A stretch of DNA of 5,748 nucleotides from Verrucomicrobiales bacterium (GTDB taxonomy: Bacteria; Verrucomicrobiota; Verrucomicrobiia; Limisphaerales; UBA1100). The notes beneath the pieces were generated by a model. It did no database searches, was not told where the DNA came from, and saw only the letters and a list, made by a program, of their open reading frames with translations. The stretch is from assembly GCA_011523245.1 (NCBI GenBank), contig WTHG01000079.1:1-5748 (forward strand), given 5' to 3'. Both the position numbers and the translations under genes were made by a program. Positions 1 to 5,748 of this stretch are shown here, piece by piece; the first letter of the stretch is position 1; the number at the start of each line of letters is the position of its first letter.

Positions 1-53
1 AGTCGCCGCCAGTCTCGGGCGATAATATTGACGTGGGCGTAGCGGGTGGCCAT
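1..53 (-). CDS. VOC/glyoxalase-like protein, N-terminal fragment (3' end outside window)
   Basis: Only 17 full codons are visible, starting at ATG 53-51 and running off the left edge. They read MATRYAHVNIIARDWRR. This resembles the first beta strand of vicinal-oxygen-chelate proteins of the glyoxalase/bleomycin-resistance type, where a strand of the form YxHxNxxARDW, carrying the first metal-ligand His, opens the domain. The start lies 12 bp after the queD stop codon on the same strand, so it could belong to the same transcript. No Shine-Dalgarno sequence is visible before it. The family call rests on a very short stretch and is tentative; the reaction and substrate cannot be judged. A VOC enzyme beside an aldehyde-forming pair could act in detoxification, but that is only inference. 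Confidence 0.5.
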   Translation of the reverse strand, partial: MATRYAHVNIIARDWRR

Positions 54-65
54 GGCTGATGTTAG

Positions 66-428
66 CTATTCGCCCCGATAAACGCAACTGGCGTTGCAGG
101 TCTCGGCCACTTCTACGGATTGAAGCAACGGTAACTCGGGTTTGAGCCGTACCCAAATCCAGCGCGCGATGTTTTCGCTGGTCGGGTTTTCGAGGCCATC
201 GATTTCATTCAGATGATGATGGTCGAGTTGTTTCCAGAGCGGCTGGAAAGCGTCACTGATTTCCGAGTAATCCAGTAACCAACCCAGCTCTTCATCACAT
301 TCTCCGCTGATGTGCAGCGTGGTTCTGAAACTATGCCCATGAAGACGGAAGCATTTATGGTCTTCAGGGAGACGTGGAAGAGAATGCGCGGCTTCGAATT
401 GAAATGTTTTTTTGAGTTCGACTTTCAT
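66..428 (-). CDS. queD: 6-carboxy-5,6,7,8-tetrahydropterin synthase (QueD/PTPS family)
   Basis: A 120-residue protein, matching the family's usual size (about 121 residues in E. coli). Family members convert 7,8-dihydroneopterin triphosphate to 6-carboxytetrahydropterin, releasing acetaldehyde and triphosphate; this is an early cytosolic step to queuosine and other 7-deazapurines. Visible signatures are the zinc ligands His15 (FEAAHSL), His30 and His32 (LHGHSF), the catalytic Cys26 four residues before the HGH, the catalytic pair Asp69-His70 (LDHHHLNE), the PTSENIA motif at 82-88, and Glu109 (VAET), which binds the pterin. ATG 428 was chosen because MKVELKKTFQFEAAHS matches the family N-terminus and GGGAA lies seven bases upstream; an in-frame TTG at 458 would add an unsupported ten residues. 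It begins one base after the luxC-like stop. No queC, queE or folE is seen nearby. It could instead be a PTPS paralogue with another pterin product, since the sequence alone does not separate them. Confidence 0.93.
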   Translation of the reverse strand: MKVELKKTFQFEAAHSLPRLPEDHKCFRLHGHSFRTTLHISGECDEELGWLLDYSEISDAFQPLWKQLDHHHLNEIDGLENPTSENIARWIWVRLKPELPLLQSVEVAETCNASCVYRGE

Positions 429-429
429 T

Positions 430-1797
430 TTACTGTTCCCAATCTGTCCAAGTGACAAGGTCGCCTAAGGGCGGTCGACCATCGTGGCGCCATCCCAATG
501 GCGGATCTTGCATTTGCCCGATAGGGCAAACTCGGGTAACCCCCCAGTGAGCCAACTGTTTGACAATGGTTTCGGTATCGTTTTTGGGCGCTGCTACGCC
601 CACCGTGGAGACTTGGCCACGGGCCATTTCAGCGACACGCAGCATTTCCTCCAGATCGCCGATGGGCTTCACGTGGATAAACCGATTCAGGCAAGAGGTT
701 GTAAATACTGGATCTTCCTCGAAGACAACAGTCCAATGCGTGCCTTCCTTGCTTTTCCACTGGCGCACGTCGCCGGTCCCAGCTGAGCGAACCTCGTAGA
801 AGTTGCGCTTGTACGCGATGGTGCCCGATTCTTCCGGACTGATTTCTCCCCGCGGCTGCGTGGTCTCCAGCGTATCAAGTGCTTCGGCGATCATTTCTGC
901 GAAAACTTCCGGCCGCACGGCGCCGCCTCGTTCTACATAAACTAAATGGGGTGACAAGCAGCCAAGTTGATTCCACGAGGCAATATCTTGAGCCATGCGT
1001 TGGGCAAGATCACGAGATAAGGCCCGCGACAGCATATCCTGATGAATGTATGCAAAGCTGACGCGATGTCCGTATCCGATGAAACGTTTGTGTGGATTAA
1101 TGCGGGTTTGAATTGAGGCGAGGGTTTCATCGTGCCCAGTGGCGGTGATGCAATCAGCTTCATCAAATAGCGGTGATTCGAGTTCTGTTTGTCCTCCTGG
1201 CCAATGAGCCAGCTCGATGCAGGCTCCCAGCTTGGGATGAGCGTCGTACAGAGAATGGGCAAAGAGCGTCGGTAGCCAGCCGGCATTCTCTGCGCATTTA
1301 ATGAACTGAGCGGAACCAACCAGCAGGCCTTGAATCATGCTCATCATCGTAGGGCAGGGGAGTTGGCCCGAAGCGATGTGGCCAATAAGCTCAGGGCCAC
1401 GAGCAAATGCGAGCCGGTTTTCTGACCGTTCCTCAGGGGTGCTCAATGGGGCGTCGAGTCGGCGGCAATCACCTAATTCTTGAGCAATCAGATTATGGAG
1501 GTTGTCCTCAGTGATTCGTGCGAAAAATCGATCCAGACCGTGCGCAAGAGTGGAGCGGGAGAAGCCGGTGGCAGAAGGGCCCGTATCGAGTGCCATCTTT
1601 CGGAAAGGGAACAGGTCGTCCTGCCAGTTCCCAGCTAATCGTGAAAGGTGGGTGATCAATTGATCGGTGGGCATATCTCGTAGATATTGAGCTCGATTGC
1701 GCTTTAATTGTCGGCAGGCTTCGGCGATCACCTCCGGTGTTAAGTGCGCTTCCGGCTGAGTGTCGAACAGGAAGTAATTGGGGAGGGTATCTCTCAT
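430..1797 (-). CDS. luxC: LuxC-like acyl-CoA reductase (fatty aldehyde-forming)
   Basis: A 455-residue protein of the LuxC acyl-CoA reductase family (about 480 residues in luminous bacteria), which has an aldehyde-dehydrogenase-type fold and reduces an activated acyl group to an aldehyde with NADPH. From ATG 1797, the visible features are a central GLLVGSAQFIKCA stretch at about 157-169, GYGHRVSF at 241-248, the catalytic-cysteine motif NQLGCLSPH at 276-284 with Cys280 (equivalent to the acylated LuxC cysteine), and the characteristic C-terminal segment from CPIGQMQDPP (about 424) to LVTWTDWE (about 454). The ATG overlaps the stop codon of the luxE-like gene as ATGA and has no Shine-Dalgarno sequence, suggesting translational coupling. 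An in-frame GTG at 1824 would add nine residues but lies within the upstream gene. The stop TAA is followed by one base and the queD ATG. The luxC family is clear; the acyl chain used is unknown. Confidence 0.9.
   Translation of the reverse strand: MRDTLPNYFLFDTQPEAHLTPEVIAEACRQLKRNRAQYLRDMPTDQLITHLSRLAGNWQDDLFPFRKMALDTGPSATGFSRSTLAHGLDRFFARITEDNLHNLIAQELGDCRRLDAPLSTPEERSENRLAFARGPELIGHIASGQLPCPTMMSMIQGLLVGSAQFIKCAENAGWLPTLFAHSLYDAHPKLGACIELAHWPGGQTELESPLFDEADCITATGHDETLASIQTRINPHKRFIGYGHRVSFAYIHQDMLSRALSRDLAQRMAQDIASWNQLGCLSPHLVYVERGGAVRPEVFAEMIAEALDTLETTQPRGEISPEESGTIAYKRNFYEVRSAGTGDVRQWKSKEGTHWTVVFEEDPVFTTSCLNRFIHVKPIGDLEEMLRVAEMARGQVSTVGVAAPKNDTETIVKQLAHWGVTRVCPIGQMQDPPLGWRHDGRPPLGDLVTWTDWEQ
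436..440 (-). promoter_or_regulatory. Ribosome binding site of queD (GGGAA), deciding its start
   Basis: GGGAA lies seven bases before the ATG at 428 and inside the last codons of the luxC-like gene. It supports ATG 428 over the TTG at 458. It is a modest match to a Shine-Dalgarno core, but it is the clearest one among the gene starts of this window. Confidence 0.5.
1794..1797 (-). promoter_or_regulatory. ATGA start/stop overlap coupling luxE-like to luxC-like gene
   Basis: The ATG of the luxC-like gene (1797-1795) shares bases with the TGA of the luxE-like gene (1796-1794). No Shine-Dalgarno sequence is visible in the preceding bases, which are rich in A, C and T. This is the classic arrangement for reinitiation by terminating ribosomes and would keep the two partner enzymes at related levels. 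Confidence 0.8.
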
Positions 1798-2858
1798 GTT
1801 TGTTGAAGTAAGTTTAGGGAACACCCCCGGGGCTCTGCAGCTTGGTCGCGGCCAAGCACTTCAAAACCATCTAAAACAGATCGTGCTAGATCCTGAGTTT
1901 GGATGGCTACTGAAGAATAGACATTGGCCAAATCAATGATTCTCAACAACCCAATTTCCCCCTCGGCGCACGGATTGCCGGTTTCAGGGTTTATGATTAT
2001 TGGCTGTGCCCAATGAGGAAAACGAAACGCGCGTTCCTGGCGCGTTCCTATCTCACGGTCGTAGGCTTGACTTCCAAGTTCACACATCCCGTATTCACAT
2101 ACAATATGTGACTCAGGAACACTGAGCCGTTCGCTGAGTAGCTTATGAAATTCATTTTTAGGTAACTCACGGGATCGGCCCTTGTATCCTCCTGTTTCCA
2201 TAATGCGGGATCCTTGTGGCAATTTGTGGAGTGTGTCAGTTGCGTCCAGCCAATGGAGAAAGGAGAAAGCTGGTCCAAATATCAAAAGTGGATCGTCGGA
2301 CAAAATGGCCTGCTCGCACGCGGTATCGCAGATATGCTGGTTAATATTCCAGCCATTGTCGCAGCATTCAGCGGCATGAATTGTATCACTACCCAATACA
2401 TGGCTGGCCATGTGAGCGAGTGACGAGTTAGGGGCCTCTGTCCGCAAGGGTGTTAAGGCAAGTATGCGACCTTTCCATTTCTTACCGTTTAGAACGTACT
2501 TTTGAAATGGGAGGCGTAGAGACGTTTCGTAGAGTTTCAGTGATTTTCTGTGATGCCAATGATGACTCGGCTTGGCGGCGGTGGTGCCGCTGGATTCAAA
2601 ATGGTGGATTCGATCTTGTTCTGGAATGCTGGTGATCGCCATATCCCGAAAGGCGATTGTGGGAATTGCCGGGATTTGATGTATTTGATGGTTGCTGCCG
2701 GGGGTAATGCCGCGGTTTTGGCAAAGCGCGGCAATGGCCGGCACATACCTGGCTTGCAGGTCGTGGAGTGCGAGTGCCAAGGTTTCGAAATCACCATCTC
2801 CCTGCTCGATGAATCGAGTGATCGAACGGTCGGCTTCGTTGTAGGATTGAAATGTCAT
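1794..2858 (-). CDS. luxE: LuxE-like acyl-protein synthetase / acyltransferase
   Basis: A 354-residue protein of the LuxE family, adenylate-forming enzymes distantly related to PaaK. LuxE activates a carboxylic acid with ATP to acyl-AMP, takes it onto a C-terminal cysteine and passes it to LuxC. Counting from ATG 2858, the visible motifs are FESSGTT (SGTT at 90-93, phosphate-binding type loop), METGGYKG at 220-227, CEYGMCELGSQ at 254-264 (the substrate/adenylate YGxxE-like motif), IQTQDLA with Asp323, GRDQ at 336-339 and RGCSL with Cys346, which matches the C-terminal cysteine acylated in LuxE. The protein therefore looks complete. A TTG at 2879 would add seven residues; ATG is preferred, though neither start has a good ribosome site. 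The gene overlaps its luxC-like partner by four bases, the order luxE-luxC, with no luxA, luxB or luxD in the window. The substrate could be a fatty or another carboxylic acid. Confidence 0.88.
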   Translation of the reverse strand: MTFQSYNEADRSITRFIEQGDGDFETLALALHDLQARYVPAIAALCQNRGITPGSNHQIHQIPAIPTIAFRDMAITSIPEQDRIHHFESSGTTAAKPSHHWHHRKSLKLYETSLRLPFQKYVLNGKKWKGRILALTPLRTEAPNSSLAHMASHVLGSDTIHAAECCDNGWNINQHICDTACEQAILSDDPLLIFGPAFSFLHWLDATDTLHKLPQGSRIMETGGYKGRSRELPKNEFHKLLSERLSVPESHIVCEYGMCELGSQAYDREIGTRQERAFRFPHWAQPIIINPETGNPCAEGEIGLLRIIDLANVYSSVAIQTQDLARSVLDGFEVLGRDQAAEPRGCSLNLLQQT

Positions 2859-2871
2859 TGCGGTTTTACTC

Positions 2872-2885
2872 GACCTCAAAAGGTC
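2872..2885 (-). other. Small hairpin 14 bases before the luxE-like ATG
   Basis: On the minus strand GACCT (2885-2881), loop TTTG, and AGGTC (2876-2872) form a 5-bp stem with a four-base loop. It abuts the larger hairpin, sharing base 2885. The only purine-rich GAGG upstream of the luxE-like start (2877-2874) falls in its loop and 3' arm. Such a short stem may be chance. Confidence 0.3.
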
Positions 2886-2909
2886 CGGCTGGTTTTCCGC
2901 GACAGCCGG
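2878..2909 (-). terminator. Candidate weak intrinsic terminator after the sulfatase gene
   Basis: Starting seven bases after the sulfatase TAA, the minus strand holds CCGGCTG (2909-2903), an 11-base loop, and the exact complement CAGCCGG (2891-2885), then ACC and a run of four T (2881-2878). The perfect 7-bp GC-rich stem is terminator-like, but the T run is short and set back by three bases, so it may be leaky or act only as a processing or 3'-end-protecting hairpin. It would separate the sulfatase from the luxE-luxC-queD group. Confidence 0.4.
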
Positions 2910-2916
2910 GAGATTG

Positions 2917-4251
2917 TTACTTTGTCGGTTTTTGCCAGGGGATGCTGCCGGATTTTTGGATATGTTGCATCAGGATTTGAATGAGTTCATTGCCGACTTT
3001 TGTGTTCGGAGGCATGGGGTTTTCCTCGGCTGGATCCTTTTCGAGATTGACCAATTGCATGGGTTCAAAGGGATGGTTTTGCAGTAGCTTCCACGGGCCG
3101 CGGCGAACGGCATAATAGGTGCGGCCTTGATAACGGCGGTTGCCTTCTTTTCGGACGAAGATCAGGGTGCGATCAGGATCGCCTTTGTCGTCCTTCAAAA
3201 ACACATCGGCGAGGCTTTGGCCTTCGATTTCATGGGTGACTTTCGTGCCGCCAATTTCGCAGAAAGTGGGCATTAAATCCATGGTAATGCCGATGGCGTC
3301 TGTGCGGCCGACGGGGATTTTACCGGGCCAGACCGCGCAGGTGGGAACGCGAATGCCGCCTTCCCAATGCTCCTGTTTGCCGCCGCGCAATTTGCCATTC
3401 AAGGCGCCGTGCGGAATGGAGCCGCCATTATCTGAGGAGAACACGATGAGCGTGTCCTTGCTGATGCCGAGTTCCTCGATGGTGTTCAGAAATTTACCGA
3501 TCTCGTGGTCCATGTGTTCCACGAAGGCGACGTTGGTGGCGCGCTTGAGGTTGAGTTGGGGTTCGCGTTTCTTCACTTTGTCCAGCCAATCTTTCGGAGG
3601 CTGGATAGGGAAATGCGGGGCATTGTAGGCGAGGTACAGAAAGAAGGGTTGGTCTTTATTAGCCGATTGTTCCTTCACATAATCAATGCCCCATTGCGTG
3701 AAAATTTCCGTCGCATGTCCCTTGGGCTTGATGACCTCCTTGTTGCGGCGCATCCAGTTCACGCCGCCGCGCAGATGTGTCCAGTAATCATCCATCATGT
3801 CAGCGAGAAATCCGTGGAAGAAATCGAAGCCACGATCGTTGGGGATGTTGGGCGACTCAAATCCGAGATGCCATTTGCCGACCATGCCTGTGTGGTAGCC
3901 CGCTTTGCTCATTAGCTCGGGTAGCGTTGGGCCCGTAGGCTTGAAATAACCCCAATTGCTCACGGCGTTTTGGCGGATGACACCGGGGGCCCCAACAAGA
4001 TCGGGGTAACGCCCTGTCAGCAAGGAAGCCCGAGTGGGCGTGCACACCGTGCAGTTTGAGTAAAACTGATCAAATCGCAGGCCGGAATTCATGAGTTTAT
4101 CAATCGCCGGGGTGCGGATGTCTGTCCCGTCAAAAGATGAGAGATCGGAGTACCCAAGATCATCCACGAGGATCATCACGATATTTGGCTTGGCCGCCTG
4201 GCTGTGGGCCGCGGAAAGGCAAAGAATGATGGCTGTCAGCAATGTGCGCAT
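2917..4251 (-). CDS. Secreted S1-family (formylglycine-dependent) sulfatase
   Basis: A 444-residue sulfatase, expected to hydrolyse sulfate esters outside the cytoplasm, for example on sulfated polysaccharides. Residues 1-20 (MRTLLTAIILCLSAAHSQAA) form a short signal peptide with a cleavage site near Ala19/Ala20; there is no lipobox, since Leu precedes Cys11. The core motifs are intact: metal-binding VDDLGYSD with Asp30-Asp31, the sulfatase signature CTPTRASLLTGR with Cys70 to be oxidised to formylglycine, GKWHLG at 125-130 (Lys126, His128), His213 in APHFP, SSDNGG with Asp274-Asn275, and RGGKQEHWEGGIRVP at 289-303 with Lys292. The frame is open for a further 107 codons upstream, inside ubiD; ATG 4251 is chosen because it leads directly into the signal peptide. 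No Shine-Dalgarno sequence is seen. A formylglycine-generating enzyme or anSME must be encoded elsewhere. Substrate and S1 subfamily cannot be read by eye. The 49 bp before it show no convincing promoter. Confidence 0.94.
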   Translation of the reverse strand: MRTLLTAIILCLSAAHSQAAKPNIVMILVDDLGYSDLSSFDGTDIRTPAIDKLMNSGLRFDQFYSNCTVCTPTRASLLTGRYPDLVGAPGVIRQNAVSNWGYFKPTGPTLPELMSKAGYHTGMVGKWHLGFESPNIPNDRGFDFFHGFLADMMDDYWTHLRGGVNWMRRNKEVIKPKGHATEIFTQWGIDYVKEQSANKDQPFFLYLAYNAPHFPIQPPKDWLDKVKKREPQLNLKRATNVAFVEHMDHEIGKFLNTIEELGISKDTLIVFSSDNGGSIPHGALNGKLRGGKQEHWEGGIRVPTCAVWPGKIPVGRTDAIGITMDLMPTFCEIGGTKVTHEIEGQSLADVFLKDDKGDPDRTLIFVRKEGNRRYQGRTYYAVRRGPWKLLQNHPFEPMQLVNLEKDPAEENPMPPNTKVGNELIQILMQHIQKSGSIPWQKPTK

Positions 4252-4300
4252 GGCCGATTGTGTATCACAGGAGCGCAATGGGAACAGGAAATTTTGGACG

Positions 4301-5748
4301 TCAACTACCAAGCAGTTGATCCACTTGGCGTTTGATGGTTTCATCCATTTTGATAATCGGAGGCCATTCCCGCTTGAATCCTTCTCCGGGTAACTTACGT
4401 GTGGCGTCGAGCCCCATTTTGGATCCGATGGCGATTTCCGGCGTAGCATGGTCAAGCACATCAGCTGGCCCGCGAGTGAGAATGCTGTCTCGTTGCGGAT
4501 CTGTGTTGGCTCCCAGTCTAAAGAGCACTTCGCTGGTGTTGTGAACATCCACGTCATCATCCACCACCACAATATATTTGCTGAACATCATTTGCCCCAT
4601 GCCCCAAAGGCCGTGCATGATTTTGTAGGCCTGCATGGGGTATGTTTTTTTGATGCTCACAAAAACCAGATTGTGAAACACGCCCTCAGCGGGTAGGGCG
4701 ATGTCCACGATCTCCGGGAAATTCATCTGGAAGATGGGCAGAAACAGCGCGACGCTTGCTCCGCCAAGGTAAAAATCCTCCATCGGGGGTTGCCCTACGA
4801 TGGTGCTCGGGTACACGGCATCGCTGCGATGTGTGATGGCCGTAATGTGAAACGCGGGATAGTCTTCAGGCAGGGTGTAATAGCCAGTATGATCTCCGAA
4901 TGGGCCTTCACTCCGGAGCGGTTCCGTGGGGTCGACATAGCCCTCAATCACGATGTCCGCATTGGCGGGCACTTGGAGGTTGTTGGTCTCGCATTTGACC
5001 AGTGGCACGGAGTCGCGGCGGAGGTAGCCGGCCAGCAACAATTCATCAAGTCCGTCGGGTAGCGGAGCGGTGGCGCAAAACGGATACACAGGGTCGCCGC
5101 CCAGAAAAACACTGACCGGCATCCGCTCCCCTTTTTCGTAATAACGTCGTCCATGTCGGGCGGCAACTTTTTGGAGTTGCCAATGCATGCCAGTGGTTTG
5201 GTGGTCAAAGACCTGCATTCGGTACATGCCGATATTGCGCGCGCCGGAGTCGGGATCCTGTGTTACGACGCAGGGTAGAGTGATGAAGCGACCGCCATCA
5301 TCGGGCCAGCATTGTTGAATGGGTAGGTTGAGGAGCGTAGGGAGCGGGGTTGATGCGATTTCTTCTGGGCTGGCGGCGGAATCAAAACGGTGGATGACAT
5401 CCTTACACGGGCCATTGCCAACCTGCTTTGGCTTGGCGTGGCGCAATTCCAGGGCGCTGCCGAGCAATTGGATGGCCTCGCGGAAGCCGGTAGGCGGCTT
5501 TGCGTGCATGAGGCTTCCCAGTTCAGCGGCGGCTTCCTGAACGCTGTCGCGCCCCAAGGCGAGCGCCATTCGTTTATGGGATCCGAGAGTGTTGATTGCC
5601 AGTGGCAGGTCGGCGGGGTTTCCTTGAACTGTAGGTTTCTCGAAGAGTAACGCCTGTCCACCGCCGGGTGTTTTCATTTCCCGATCGGCAATTTCGGTTA
5701 TCTCCAATTCGGTGGCAACGGGAAAAGTGATGCGCCGCAATTCACCAT
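4301..5748 (-). CDS. ubiD: UbiD-family prenylated-FMN-dependent decarboxylase (5' end outside window)
   Basis: About 481 residues are visible of a protein usually near 500 long. UbiD enzymes decarboxylate aromatic or unsaturated acids using prenylated FMN made by UbiX, in ubiquinone or menaquinone synthesis or in aromatic degradation. Counting the TTG at 5740 as residue 1, the metal/cofactor residue Asn169 and catalytic Arg174 lie in ARNIGMYRMQV, and Glu278 and Asp283 in SEGPFGDHTGYY, giving the family's Arg-Glu-Asp triad. VGQPPMED at 315-322 and VVVDDDVDV at 391-399 are further typical segments. The frame stays open to the edge, and the residues just before are Gly-Glu, so the text reads GELRRITFPV as in full-length relatives; the TTG is thus not a real start and about 15-20 residues are missing. 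The ATG at 5748 is in another frame. The substrate is undetermined; a quinone-pathway role is plausible but no ubiX or mqn gene is visible. Confidence 0.92.
   Translation of the reverse strand, partial: GELRRITFPVATELEITEIADREMKTPGGGQALLFEKPTVQGNPADLPLAINTLGSHKRMALALGRDSVQEAAAELGSLMHAKPPTGFREAIQLLGSALELRHAKPKQVGNGPCKDVIHRFDSAASPEEIASTPLPTLLNLPIQQCWPDDGGRFITLPCVVTQDPDSGARNIGMYRMQVFDHQTTGMHWQLQKVAARHGRRYYEKGERMPVSVFLGGDPVYPFCATAPLPDGLDELLLAGYLRRDSVPLVKCETNNLQVPANADIVIEGYVDPTEPLRSEGPFGDHTGYYTLPEDYPAFHITAITHRSDAVYPSTIVGQPPMEDFYLGGASVALFLPIFQMNFPEIVDIALPAEGVFHNLVFVSIKKTYPMQAYKIMHGLWGMGQMMFSKYIVVVDDDVDVHNTSEVLFRLGANTDPQRDSILTRGPADVLDHATPEIAIGSKMGLDATRKLPGEGFKREWPPIIKMDETIKRQVDQLLGS

Noticed and set aside
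429..458. TTG at 458 as the queD start
   Set aside because: It adds ten residues not seen in the family, and GGGAA is well placed for ATG 428.
942..1319. Minus-strand 125-codon reading frame within the luxC-like gene
   Set aside because: A shadow frame inside a gene whose motifs are continuous across the same bases.
1798..1824. GTG at 1824 as the luxC-like start
   Set aside because: It adds nine unsupported residues and a 31-base overlap; the ATGA overlap at 1797 is the more typical arrangement.
2550..2984. Plus-strand 144-codon reading frame
   Set aside because: It lies antisense to the luxE-like gene and crosses the intergenic hairpins; the composition is low-complexity and no family is recognisable.
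4252..4312. Possible sigma-70 promoter with TTGACG near the ubiD stop codon
   Set aside because: No acceptable -10 hexamer lies 16-18 bases downstream; GATACA is about 32 bases away.
4302..4318. CAACT/AGTTG inverted repeat at the end of ubiD as a terminator
   Set aside because: Only five AT-containing pairs with a seven-base loop, overlapping the stop codon and not followed by a T run.
4252..4572. 107-codon upstream extension of the sulfatase reading frame
   Set aside because: It lies inside ubiD in another frame, has no sulfatase similarity, and the internal ATG at 4251 leads straight into a signal peptide.
5738..5740. TTG as the start of the UbiD protein
   Set aside because: The frame is open upstream and reads Gly-Glu before it, matching the interior GELRRI text of full-length relatives; the true start is outside the window.

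Overview
The window reads as one continuous run of minus-strand genes. In transcription order, from right to left, they are: a UbiD-family decarboxylase (5' end cut by the right edge), a secreted formylglycine-type sulfatase, a LuxE-like acyl-protein synthetase, a LuxC-like acyl-CoA reductase, a QueD/PTPS-family 6-carboxytetrahydropterin synthase, and the first 17 codons of what looks like a VOC/glyoxalase-family protein (3' end cut by the left edge). I see no RNA genes, insertion sequences, CRISPR arrays or long repeats, and no gap longer than about 60 bases between genes.

Organism: a Gram-negative-type bacterium of moderate GC. An exported S1 sulfatase, a UbiD homologue and several genes without a recognisable Shine-Dalgarno sequence suggest the Planctomycetota/Verrucomicrobiota group, most likely Verrucomicrobiota. 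This is inferred from style of gene content; no taxonomic marker is present.

Layout: ubiD (4301 to beyond 5748) is followed after 49 bp by the sulfatase (2917-4251). A 58-bp gap then holds two neighbouring small hairpins, one of them a weak terminator candidate. After it comes a tightly packed trio: the luxE-like gene (1794-2858) overlaps the luxC-like gene (430-1797) by ATGA, and the luxC-like gene is separated from queD (66-428) by one base (TAAaATG). The VOC-like start codon follows queD by 12 bp.

How they may work together: LuxE and LuxC are known partners in fatty acid reduction. LuxE activates an acyl group as acyl-AMP and carries it on a C-terminal cysteine; LuxC accepts it on its own cysteine and reduces it with NADPH to an aldehyde. 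Both cysteines and the surrounding motifs are intact here, but no luciferase (luxAB) or luxD lies in the window, so this is probably an aldehyde-forming module with a role other than light. Its translational coupling to an apparently complete QueD-like enzyme, away from other queuosine genes, is the most interesting feature. It may be a little-described acyl-reduction/pterin cassette, or queD may simply be riding in a compact operon. The sulfatase and ubiD may be only positional neighbours.
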